Assembly: GCF_005222225.1 (NCBI RefSeq) | Contig: NZ_CP036536.1 | Coordinates: 1,760,001 to 1,824,000 of the forward strand | DNA length: 64,000 nt | From: Salinimonas lutimaris | GTDB taxonomy: Bacteria > Pseudomonadota > Gammaproteobacteria > Enterobacterales > Alteromonadaceae | Direction of reading: 5' to 3' | In this document: one piece after another, positions 15,663-22,896 of the stretch | How positions within the stretch are numbered: position 1 is the stretch's first letter | How the letters are laid out: each line of letters begins with the position of its first letter | Notes under the pieces: model-generated | What the model saw: only the letters and a program-made list of their open reading frames with translations | Database searches by the model: none | What the model was told of the DNA's origin: nothing | Made by a program: the position numbers and the translations under genes

Positions 15663-16568
15663 TTAACCCAATGCCTGGGTGCCGGGCATTTGCATTGTCT
15701 GGTAGCGCAACTCGCCAATAAAGGTTCTGGCTGCCGGACCCAGTTTGTCGCCATCTTCAAAACTCAGATTGAGCAGTGCTCTGCGCGCAGCGCCACGCTC
15801 AAGCGGTAACGGTGACACCGAACCATCCTGTAATGCATCCTGAATCATGGCCACCGGCAGCCAGGCGTAGCCCAGTCCCCGGCGAATCATATCTAACGAG
15901 GTGCGGGTATGGCTGACAGTCCAGCGTTGTTCAGCGCCCAGCCAGCCAGCGTCTACTTTACGTTCGGTCGATGAGTCGCGAACCACGATTTGCCGGTGCG
16001 CCTTTAAATCTTCATTTTTTAACGGGCGATTAAGCTGGTGCAAAGAATGCTCAGGATGCGCCACCAACAGGAATTCTATTTCACATAAATCTTCACTGAA
16101 TCCGTTAGTCAGCGGAAATGGGGAGATACCGATGTCTACTTCGCCCTGACGTAACAAATCGTTTGAGCCGCTAAGCACGGTTTCCATTATTTCGATACGT
16201 AATTCAGGGTATTCTTCGCTGACCCTGGACAGCACCCGATACAAAATCTCTGACGGAAAAATAATGTCTACGGCAATGCGCAGCTGGGTTTCAATACCAC
16301 TTTGTAAACTGGCAGCAACAGCTTCGAGTTTAAGCGCTTCATCAAGCACAAACGAGGCCCGGCGCAACATGAGTTCACCGGCCTGAGTGAGTCTCACTTT
16401 TCTGCCATCATTTTCAAACAGGGTAACCCCGAGGGCGTTTTCCAGCTTTTGAACCGCATGATGAACAGATGACTGACTTTTGTGAACGATCTGGGCTGCC
16501 TGATTGAAGCCGCCAGCTTCCACCACCGCCTTGAACATACGCCATTGTTCCAGAGTTGCTTTTAGCAT
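15663..16568 (-). CDS. LysR-family transcriptional regulator
   Basis: 301 residues with an N-terminal winged HTH (about 4-63; GGFNQAAQIVHKSQSSVHHAVQKLE) and a substrate-binding-like effector domain (about 90-290). The HTH and effector region are complete and of normal length. There is no divergently transcribed partner gene: the upstream neighbour is the rhodanese gene on the same strand, 69 bases away. The effector and targets cannot be deduced. Confidence 0.88.
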   Translation of the reverse strand: MLKATLEQWRMFKAVVEAGGFNQAAQIVHKSQSSVHHAVQKLENALGVTLFENDGRKVRLTQAGELMLRRASFVLDEALKLEAVAASLQSGIETQLRIAVDIIFPSEILYRVLSRVSEEYPELRIEIMETVLSGSNDLLRQGEVDIGISPFPLTNGFSEDLCEIEFLLVAHPEHSLHQLNRPLKNEDLKAHRQIVVRDSSTERKVDAGWLGAEQRWTVSHTRTSLDMIRRGLGYAWLPVAMIQDALQDGSVSPLPLERGAARRALLNLSFEDGDKLGPAARTFIGELRYQTMQMPGTQALG

Positions 16569-16637
16569 TGTCGTGTCAGTTAAAATCGAACATAAAAGCC
16601 AGTTTACGGTAATTACGTCATATTTGCCTGTTTAAAT

Positions 16638-17000
16638 TTACGCATTGGCATCGTCAGTGAACGCGGTCTGCACATCTTTTATGCCATCGGTAATAGCGGC
16701 AACCCGGGTGTAACCCATCACGGTAAGCTGTTCTGCCGCCAGTTGGGCACGAACCCCCGTACCGCAGTGCAGATACAACGGCCGGTCAGGATCTTTAAAC
16801 TGTTCGGTTGCTTTCATCTCCAGAAGCCCGCGAGGAATCAGCAACGCGGTGGGAACCGGTGATTCGCTGTTTTCAACCGGCTCTCTGACGTCAATCAGCG
16901 CACCGCCATTGGCGGCGAGTTCCTCCCGGGCTTCCCGGGCGCTGACCAGACGCACATCTGCGCTGAGCATGGCTAACCGTTCCTGTATTGTCTTCAACAT
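16638..17000 (-). CDS. rhodanese-domain protein
   Basis: 120-residue single-domain rhodanese, a cytoplasmic sulfurtransferase type. The domain signature ALIDVREPVE lies near 36-45 and the active-site loop is LHCGTGVRAQLA, with the catalytic Cys present and followed by a six-residue loop as in sulfurtransferases. ATG 17000 is preferred to an in-frame start seven codons upstream because AAGGA precedes it. It is divergent from an ArsR-family gene (17185), an arrangement seen in sulfur-responsive systems such as bigR. The 184-base gap between them presumably holds both promoters. Confidence 0.85.
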   Translation of the reverse strand: MLKTIQERLAMLSADVRLVSAREAREELAANGGALIDVREPVENSESPVPTALLIPRGLLEMKATEQFKDPDRPLYLHCGTGVRAQLAAEQLTVMGYTRVAAITDGIKDVQTAFTDDANA

Positions 17001-17184
17001 AAATTTTTCCTTATAAACCAATCTGATAAATGAAATAAGATTATTAGGCAGAGCTTATATGATCAATGTGCAAACGCATTTTACCGATTATGCTTTTAAT
17101 GGTCACTTTTGTGCGACCAGTGTACTTGTCTCAACGGTTTGCTTCGCGTTCCAATAAGGTTTTAAAAAATGGATTCTTCTAACG

Positions 17185-17514
17185 ATGTCAGCTATTTACG
17201 ATATTCAACAACCCGAGGGGATTCTCAACAGTTCACACGAGGCAGAGCAATTTCTTAAACAACTTGCCAATAAAACCCGTCTTCAGGTGCTTTGCTCCTT
17301 GATTGGCAAGGAGTTATCTGTGTCCGACCTGTTAAGTGGTATTGATGTAACTCAGCCGGTACTCTCACAACACCTGGCGTTGCTGCGTGAAGCAAAAATG
17401 GTGGCAACACGACGCGATGGCCAGGTGATTTACTACCGACTGACTGATGAGCGCGTTGTGCAGACATTATCACTCATCAATCAGTTTTTTCCGGCCCAGC
17501 GCACTGCCGACTAG
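17185..17514 (+). CDS. ArsR-family regulator, BigR/SqrR-like, single cysteine
   Basis: 109-residue winged-HTH repressor. The recognition region is DVTQPVLSQHLALLREAKMV, followed by the wing TRRDGQVIYYRL. The start FLKQLANKTRLQVLCSL resembles the BigR/SqrR/YgaV persulfide-sensing group, and Cys37 lies at the place of the first sensing Cys. The second, C-terminal Cys of that group is absent: Cys37 is the only cysteine. Divergent from a rhodanese gene, so a sulfur-related role is plausible. The stop lies nine bases from the convergent fumC stop. The ribosome site is weak. Confidence 0.82.
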   Translation: MSAIYDIQQPEGILNSSHEAEQFLKQLANKTRLQVLCSLIGKELSVSDLLSGIDVTQPVLSQHLALLREAKMVATRRDGQVIYYRLTDERVVQTLSLINQFFPAQRTAD

Positions 17515-17523
17515 CGGTTGTGT

Positions 17524-18840
17524 TTACACCAGCCTGGCTGGGTCAAGCAGTGACCGCAATTCTTCTTCATCTATATCGGTCATTGCCTTAGCAACATCAA
17601 GGATATCGCGCTTTTCATCATAGGCTTTCTTCGCGATTTCCGCACCTTTCTCATACCCAATTCTTTGGTTTAGCGCTGTAACAAGAATTGGGTTTTTATT
17701 TAAGACCTGCTCAACCTGCTCCTTATTGACCGTAAACCGGGTGATGACCTGCCGGGTTAAATGTTCGCATGACCGGGTTAGCAACTGCTGACTTAGCAAC
17801 AGATTCTGTCCTATCAGTGGTAACATCACGTTGAGCTGGAAATTTCCCGACTGCGCCGCAACGGTAATTGCACTGTGATAACCCATGGTCTGCGCACAAG
17901 CCATCGCTACTGCTTCTGGAATAACCGGATTAACCTTACCTGGCATAATACTGCTTCCTGCCTGTAACTTAGGCAGGGTGATTTCGCCTAAACCGGCCAG
18001 CGGGCCGCTGTTCATCCAGCGTAGGTCGTTACTGATCTTCATCAGGGCGGCGGCCAGTGTATTCAGCTGTCCGGATAACTCCAGTGCTGTGTCCTGCGAT
18101 GAAATAGCGGCAAAGTGGTTGTCGGTGACCGTAAACGGCAAATCCAGAAACTGACTGAGATATTTACAGACTAATGCACCAAAATTGCTTTGGGTGTTGA
18201 TACCGGTTCCAACGGCCGTGCCCCCAATAGCCAGCCGGCATAGCCGTACACACGTATCTTCAAGGCGTTGCCGGCAGAGTCTGAGCTGGGCCTGCCAACC
18301 GGACAGTTCCTGACCAAAAGTCACTGGCATGGCATCCATTAAATGGGTGCGGCCGGTTTTTACCGTGGCAGACAGCTCATCAATGCGCGCACCCAAATCA
18401 GCTTCTATTTGCTTCAGGGCCGGCATCAGCTGCTGTTTCAGCATAATCATACTGGCAATATGAATCGTACTGGGAATGACGTCGTTGGAGCTTTGGCCCA
18501 TGTTCACATCATCGTTGGGATGGACAGACAGGCCCGATTGTTTGCTGGCCAGAGTGGCAATCACCTCGTTCGCATTCATGTTGGTGCTGGTACCTGAGCC
18601 GGTCTGATACACATCTACCGGAAACTGGTCGTCAAGATTGCCTGCGGCAATCGCTTCGCTAACCTGAACAATCGCATTGGCTTTGCCCTTATTCAGTTCA
18701 CCCAGTTCCAGGTTGGCTTTGGCACACGCCAGTTTCAACGCCCCCAGTGCATGAATAAAACCGGCCGGCATGCCGGTGCCGCTAATTGAAAAATTATCCA
18801 GTGCCAGTCGGGTTTGCTCCTGATAAAAAATCTCGCTCAT
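17524..18840 (-). CDS. fumC: class II fumarate hydratase
   Basis: 438-residue iron-independent fumarase of the TCA cycle (fumarate to L-malate, cytoplasmic homotetramer). The superfamily signature GSSIMPGKVNP lies at 295-305, with QTGSGTSTNMNANEVI (79-94), HPNDDVNMGQSSND (107-120) and the catalytic-region KTGRTHLMDAMP (His166). The N terminus is about 17-20 residues shorter than in most FumC proteins: the usual segment ending WGAQTQRSLENF is reduced to FYQEQTRLALDNF. The strong AAGGAGG four bases before ATG 18840 shows this start is real rather than a misread. Transcribed in the same direction as the PRC-barrel gene, 22 bases downstream of it. Confidence 0.95.
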   Translation of the reverse strand: MSEIFYQEQTRLALDNFSISGTGMPAGFIHALGALKLACAKANLELGELNKGKANAIVQVSEAIAAGNLDDQFPVDVYQTGSGTSTNMNANEVIATLASKQSGLSVHPNDDVNMGQSSNDVIPSTIHIASMIMLKQQLMPALKQIEADLGARIDELSATVKTGRTHLMDAMPVTFGQELSGWQAQLRLCRQRLEDTCVRLCRLAIGGTAVGTGINTQSNFGALVCKYLSQFLDLPFTVTDNHFAAISSQDTALELSGQLNTLAAALMKISNDLRWMNSGPLAGLGEITLPKLQAGSSIMPGKVNPVIPEAVAMACAQTMGYHSAITVAAQSGNFQLNVMLPLIGQNLLLSQQLLTRSCEHLTRQVITRFTVNKEQVEQVLNKNPILVTALNQRIGYEKGAEIAKKAYDEKRDILDVAKAMTDIDEEELRSLLDPARLV

Positions 18841-18862
18841 GAGGCCTCCTTACTCAGTCGAT

Positions 18863-19594
18863 TTATTCTGCATCAGTGATAATGGCTTCCAGATAACGGG
18901 CATCACCCAACCGGTCCAAATCAACTTCTGGCTTTTCCATCAACTGGTCGTGAGTCAGGTTGACGTGCAATTTATGGCTCGACCAGTCGATGTTGGCAAT
19001 ATCCTTAGGGCAGATCGCCACTTTTTTACCGCCTGGCAGCCAGTTACGGGTGTCGATAATCACCAGCCGAAGATCCCAGCCTGCAGTATCAAAAACAAAG
19101 TCGGTAATATGGCCCACGTCCTCATCAGTGGTGGCTACATCATAACCATGCACCTCATTACAGGAGCGCAGATGGTTGGTCTGCTCGGGCCGTTCTTTTT
19201 CCATTTCCTGCTGTACTTCTTTGTCGGCCAGGTCGGTCGGATGAGCAAAGTCTCCCCAAGCACCGGGACCAATCCAGTAATAGCCGTAGCCAAAATACTT
19301 AAACAGGGTTTCTTCATACTCCCGGGAGACCGGCTTGTGTTCATCAATAGAAGGGCTGTCTTTGATTGCCTGTGAAGACATGTTAATGGTCAGCCATTGC
19401 TCATCGGTGTCGACTTTGGTCACCGAGATAGGCGAGATAACCACCTTGCGGCTCAATGGTAGCCAGCTATTGGTGTCGGCGGTAAGGTATCGCGCAACAA
19501 AATCCTGATCGTCAAACAGGATATCCTGGCAGTTACCAATATCACCATCGGTAGCATGAATGGCATATTGCTTAATTTGTTTATGTGAAATCAT
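18863..19594 (-). CDS. PRC-barrel domain protein
   Basis: 243-residue soluble protein with two PRC-barrel-like modules. The first (about 1-75) carries IHATDGDIGNCQDILFDD and SWLPLSRKVVISP. The second (about 145-220) repeats the pattern with YDVATTDEDVGHITDFVFD and NWLPGGKKVAICP. A Tyr/Trp/Gly-rich linker (YFGYGYYWIGPGAWG) joins them. Such proteins are common among stress or envelope genes, but the function is not established. ATG 19594 is preferred because AAGGA precedes it and upstream in-frame codons encode an implausible extension running into the terminator. It lies 22 bases ahead of fumC and may share its transcript. Confidence 0.8.
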   Translation of the reverse strand: MISHKQIKQYAIHATDGDIGNCQDILFDDQDFVARYLTADTNSWLPLSRKVVISPISVTKVDTDEQWLTINMSSQAIKDSPSIDEHKPVSREYEETLFKYFGYGYYWIGPGAWGDFAHPTDLADKEVQQEMEKERPEQTNHLRSCNEVHGYDVATTDEDVGHITDFVFDTAGWDLRLVIIDTRNWLPGGKKVAICPKDIANIDWSSHKLHVNLTHDQLMEKPEVDLDRLGDARYLEAIITDAE

Positions 19595-19712
19595 CGCGTT
19601 CTGATCCTTGTGAATTCTGGCGTTAAGCAAAATTAATGTATTGAAATTACATTCGTTGCTGCTTGCCACAAAGATCAATAAACCCCGCTGACCAGGTGCA
19701 GGCACAGACAAA

Positions 19713-19749
19713 AAAGCCCCCGGTCGCAATACTGCGGGCCGGGGGCTTT
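19713..19749 (-). terminator. strong terminator downstream of maoP
   Basis: AAAGCCCCCGG (19713-19723) pairs perfectly over 11 bases with CCGGGGGCTTT (19739-19749). On the minus strand the stem is followed by a U-run and lies 20 bases past the maoP stop. Confidence 0.9.
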
Positions 19750-19768
19750 AAAGAAGGAAGCTGAAGGA

Positions 19769-20128
19769 TTAGCCCGCTACATCAAAATCTTCTTCGGTGT
19801 AATCCTCATCAAAGTCTGCCTGATTACTGGCAGAGCTATGCAGGGTGTAAAAGTGGCGTTTGCCACGGGCCAGTCTAACGTATTTTTCCCAGGCTTTTTC
19901 CAGTGAGCCCTCTGGCACTACCTGGCCTTTGGTGAATTTAACAAAATGTTGTTCGTCGGCGCTGGCCGGAGTAAGTTCACCATTTTCTAAAGACAACAGT
20001 GTCTTACCATATTTGGCAAGAATGTCGGCTTCAGTAATGCTGAAGTCACCTGATTTACGAAAACCGTAAGGAAACTTCTGACGGTCGATAAAAGGTTTGG
20101 CGGATAAACGAATATCAAAAGTGCTCAT
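19769..20128 (-). CDS. maoP: MaoP-like macrodomain protein (DUF413)
   Basis: 119 residues of the DUF413 family (E. coli MaoP/YifE). Conserved parts: FIDRQKFPYGFRKSGDFSI near 13-31, a middle ILAKYGKTLLSLENGELTP and a C-terminal KYVRLARGKRHFYTLHS followed by an acidic tail (DEDYTEEDFDVAG). In E. coli MaoP acts with the DNA site maoS to organise the Ori macrodomain. ATG 20128 is chosen because GAGAG precedes it and the protein then matches the family start; upstream ATGs lack a site. It is divergent from the hdfR homologue with a small gene between, echoing the E. coli maoP/hdfR pair. Confidence 0.85.
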   Translation of the reverse strand: MSTFDIRLSAKPFIDRQKFPYGFRKSGDFSITEADILAKYGKTLLSLENGELTPASADEQHFVKFTKGQVVPEGSLEKAWEKYVRLARGKRHFYTLHSSASNQADFDEDYTEEDFDVAG

Positions 20129-20410
20129 GGCTACTCTCATCTGTTGTGGAGAACTGCAGGTGACTTTTAGAGGAATTATTGGCAAAGATAAAACAAAAAT
20201 TTTTTTATTTTACGAGCAAATATTTTGCTTGTTGAAAACCCTGCCAGACCAGAAGGTTAGTGGAAGACAGCCGGATGACAACAGGCCAGGGCAGGCAACG
20301 TGATCATGCAAAAATATTCATCGTTACGATGATTAATATTTGTTTTAAATTTGGCCACTAACACTGATAATGAAGAGGAAAGTTTCCCAACAACCCTAAC
20401 AGAGAAAACA

Positions 20411-20575
20411 ATGAGTAAAGACTATCGTTACCAACGTGATGAATGGGACTCGGTAGAAGATGACGATTCACATGGTAAGAAAAAAACTGACCGACGTCAT
20501 CAGGTTAAGGCAAAGCAAAAACGCGATGTTCAGCGTCGTGAAAAGCTGCGAAGGTTACAACAGGAAGATCTCTAA
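20411..20575 (+). CDS. small highly charged protein (54 aa)
   Basis: 54 residues, almost all polar: YRYQRDEWDSVEDDDSHGKK, then a very basic helix (about 25-50) rich in Lys, Arg and Gln. It has no hydrophobic core and may bind nucleic acid or the ribosome; I do not recognise the family. The later ATG (20411) is preferred to the one 20 codons upstream because the earlier residues look non-coding and a purine stretch (AGAGAAAACA) precedes it. It lies between maoP (minus) and hdfR (plus). Confidence 0.6.
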   Translation: MSKDYRYQRDEWDSVEDDDSHGKKKTDRRHQVKAKQKRDVQRREKLRRLQQEDL

Positions 20576-20997
20576 GTTTTTAATCCTTTGATGCAAACTG
20601 TGTAGGTTGTGCTTGTCTGTTCCAGGTTATTGACTACCGGGTGGCTGTAGCGTCATCCGGTTGTACTGTGAGCACAGCGTCATGCATCGCATCCATGTAG
20701 CGTTACAAAGTAGCGCAGAGCTTAGTGGCAGGCTGTAATTATATGGTTGTTGTGCCAGGTGTAAACCGGGCTTGGTAAATAGACGGGCATCTTGTCCGGC
20801 CAAACTACCGGCCGGTATTATAACGCCATGCACTGACTTTAAACCCGTGTAGCAGATATGCATTGCTGATATAGCCATCATCAGTACAATAAACCGCCAT
20901 TCAATTGCACTGAACGGCGGTTCTTGCCAGTATTTGTTTACATTTTAAGGTATCTGTGCCAGCTTTACAGGCAACCAACTAATGTTGCTTGTTTAGC
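20576..20997. other. intergenic region upstream of hdfR with palindromes
   Basis: About 420 bases without a convincing gene; an 84-codon minus-strand frame (20627-20881) has no ribosome site and looks random. Structures seen: a perfect 12-bp palindrome TACCGGCCGGTA (20806-20817), and a hairpin of about 12 bp with one mismatch pairing AACCGCCATTCA (20892-20903) with TGAACGGCGGTT (20911-20922). Confidence 0.45.
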
Positions 20998-21837
20998 ATG
21001 GATATTCGCTTTCTTTCTACTTTTATTGAAGTGGCTAACACCCGCCATTTTGGCAAAGCCGCAGAAAATTTATTTCTTACCCAGTCGGCGGTAAGTGCCC
21101 GAATCAAGTTACTGGAAGAATACTTCCAGACCAACTTGTTTATCCGGCATCGTAACAGTATTCAACTAACGCCTGCGGGCGAAAAATTGCTGCCTTATGC
21201 CCACCAGTTAAGCGATACCCTGGTTGAGGCAAAACGTGAACTGAAACTGGAGTCAGGCGAATACGTGGTCTGTGGCGCCACCCAGCTGGCCAGTGAATTA
21301 CAGTTATCCTCCACGCTTTCCCATATTCATGAGCATTTTCCTGACTGGTCCGTGAAAGCCGAGATACTGACGCTGGACAACCTGTCCCGTCAGTTGCACG
21401 AAAGGGTCATTGACCTGGCATTTTCATCCGAACCGCTAAAATCAGAAGAGGTGGTCAGCCGCAAGATTTTTGAAGAGCCACTGGGGCTGTTTGTGGCCAG
21501 TCGGTCGGCAGATGCCATCAGCGCCGCAGATTTTATCGCGATAGAGTGGGGGACCAAGGCACGTGAGCAGCTTTGTCAGAATTACCCGGCTCTGCGTGAA
21601 GCCAAACTTCGGACTAACTCTTTGCGTCTGGCGCTGGCATCATTGGAAGAAGAAGGCGGCTGCGCTGTGTTACCGGTAAGCTTTGGCGGGCGCCCCGGTA
21701 TGCAAGGGTTTACGCTGGTAACCACCTTTGATACATCCACGGCCTGTGTGTATCTGAATCATCTTAAAACGGTTAAACGTTCGGCGCTGGCCACCATGGT
21801 GGATACTCTGTTTTCGCTTAACCCCTCCGATGAGTAA
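20998..21837 (+). CDS. hdfR: HdfR-like LysR regulator
   Basis: 279-residue LysR-type regulator. The HTH segment RHFGKAAENLFLTQSAVSAR and the following NLFIRHRNSIQLTPAGEKLL match HdfR of E. coli, a repressor of flhDC there. The effector domain (about 90-270) is more divergent. ATG 20998 gives the HdfR-like start MDIRFLSTF; the TTG three codons earlier is less likely, and neither has a clear ribosome site. Its neighbourhood with maoP supports the orthology. Whether it controls motility here is unknown; no flagellar gene is in the window. Confidence 0.85.
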   Translation: MDIRFLSTFIEVANTRHFGKAAENLFLTQSAVSARIKLLEEYFQTNLFIRHRNSIQLTPAGEKLLPYAHQLSDTLVEAKRELKLESGEYVVCGATQLASELQLSSTLSHIHEHFPDWSVKAEILTLDNLSRQLHERVIDLAFSSEPLKSEEVVSRKIFEEPLGLFVASRSADAISAADFIAIEWGTKAREQLCQNYPALREAKLRTNSLRLALASLEEEGGCAVLPVSFGGRPGMQGFTLVTTFDTSTACVYLNHLKTVKRSALATMVDTLFSLNPSDE

Positions 21838-21970
21838 ACCGATACCGACATCAGGCGGTATCCATCTCACTGTGTTGTGTTGCGCGGGTATGATGCTTAA
21901 CGCAGGCGTAAGCACAGACTTTGTGCGACAATAGTCCGATTATTGAAGTAACGTAACAGGATACATAACC

Positions 21971-22327
21971 ATGAGCTTAGATGAGCATCCATTATTGAAT
22001 GCCGGCGCTGATGTGCGCATGAAAGAAACGATTGCCAGCATTAAGGACAACCAGAAAGTCTGGATTTTAAAAGATACCGATGGCTGCGTCATGTTGACTA
22101 CCGATGATGAAGACGGTGTGCCTGTCTGGCCGGATGCTGGTCTGGCATTACTATGGGCGACCGAAGACTGGTCTGATTGCGAGCCACTGGCTATTTCGCA
22201 GGAAGACTGGCTGAAAAAGTGGACGCCAGGTCTGATGCAGGATGGCTTGATGGTGATGGTATGTCCGGTGCCTGGCGAAGATGGCGAAGTGATGGACCCT
22301 GAATCTCTGGCTGAAAAACTGCTGTAA
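21971..22327 (+). CDS. DUF2750 family protein
   Basis: 118-residue acidic soluble protein. The conserved-looking core KVWILKDTDGCVMLTTDDED, then VPVWPDAGLALLWATEDWSDC and ISQEDWLKKWTPGL, matches DUF2750 proteins of gammaproteobacteria. It is complete. AGGA precedes ATG 21971 and a rho-independent terminator follows at 22374-22406, so it is a single-gene transcript. Function unknown. Confidence 0.8.
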   Translation: MSLDEHPLLNAGADVRMKETIASIKDNQKVWILKDTDGCVMLTTDDEDGVPVWPDAGLALLWATEDWSDCEPLAISQEDWLKKWTPGLMQDGLMVMVCPVPGEDGEVMDPESLAEKLL

Positions 22328-22373
22328 TCGCAATGCACTTCGTGGCCGGTAATCAGCCGCGACAAGACTGACA

Positions 22374-22406
22374 AACGGTAGCCCTAGGCTGCCGTTTTTG
22401 TTTTTT
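22374..22406 (+). terminator. terminator after the DUF2750 gene
   Basis: AACGGTAGCC (22374-22383) pairs with GGCTGCCGTT (one G-T pair) around a three-base loop, followed by a T-rich run (TTTTTGTTTTTT). It starts 47 bases past the stop at 22327. Confidence 0.85.
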
Positions 22407-22482
22407 AGTGCCACTAAATCTGGTGATCTGCCCGACCGGTCGTGCCGTTTAAACGGCAATCATTCACAGAACCGGAGCAACT

Positions 22483-22719
22483 ATGCTAACTGAACAACCA
22501 ACGATGGAAGATCTGTTTGAACAACTGGGACTGGACTCATCCAGTGAAGCCATTGATGCATTCATTGCCAAACATAAAGGCATGAATGAAAGCCGCCATA
22601 TTGAGCGGGCACCATTTTGGAATGATGGTCAACGCGCCTTTTTAGAAGAAGCAATCGAAGAGGATGCAAACTGGGTGGTGGTGATTGATGAGCTTAATGC
22701 TCAGCTGCATCACGAATAA
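22483..22719 (+). CDS. DUF2789 family protein
   Basis: 78-residue acidic protein matching DUF2789: MEDLFEQLGLDSSSEAIDAF near the start, then a PFWNDGQRAFLEEAIEEDA segment and a C-terminal WVVVIDELNAQL helix. The family is small, helical, of unknown role and common in Pseudomonas, Vibrio and Alteromonas relatives. CGGAG lies before ATG 22483 (spacing about eight). It stands alone between the DUF2750 terminator and the S46 peptidase. Confidence 0.8.
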   Translation: MLTEQPTMEDLFEQLGLDSSSEAIDAFIAKHKGMNESRHIERAPFWNDGQRAFLEEAIEEDANWVVVIDELNAQLHHE

Positions 22720-22896
22720 TCGCCTTGTTATGCGGCCGCAATAGTGCGATTAATTGCGGCCTGTGTCGTTAGTCTTCTCTTTGTAACATTTGTAAACATT
22801 TTGCCGCTGTGCTTTTTACGCTTCATTACTAACGCAAATGCCCGTTTATCGATATGATTGGAACACAAAAACCAATAACGACAGGGACTTTACTTT

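Noticed and set aside
20627..20881. 84-codon minus-strand frame between the small charged gene and hdfR
   Set aside because: No ribosome site, odd composition and no family resemblance; likely chance.
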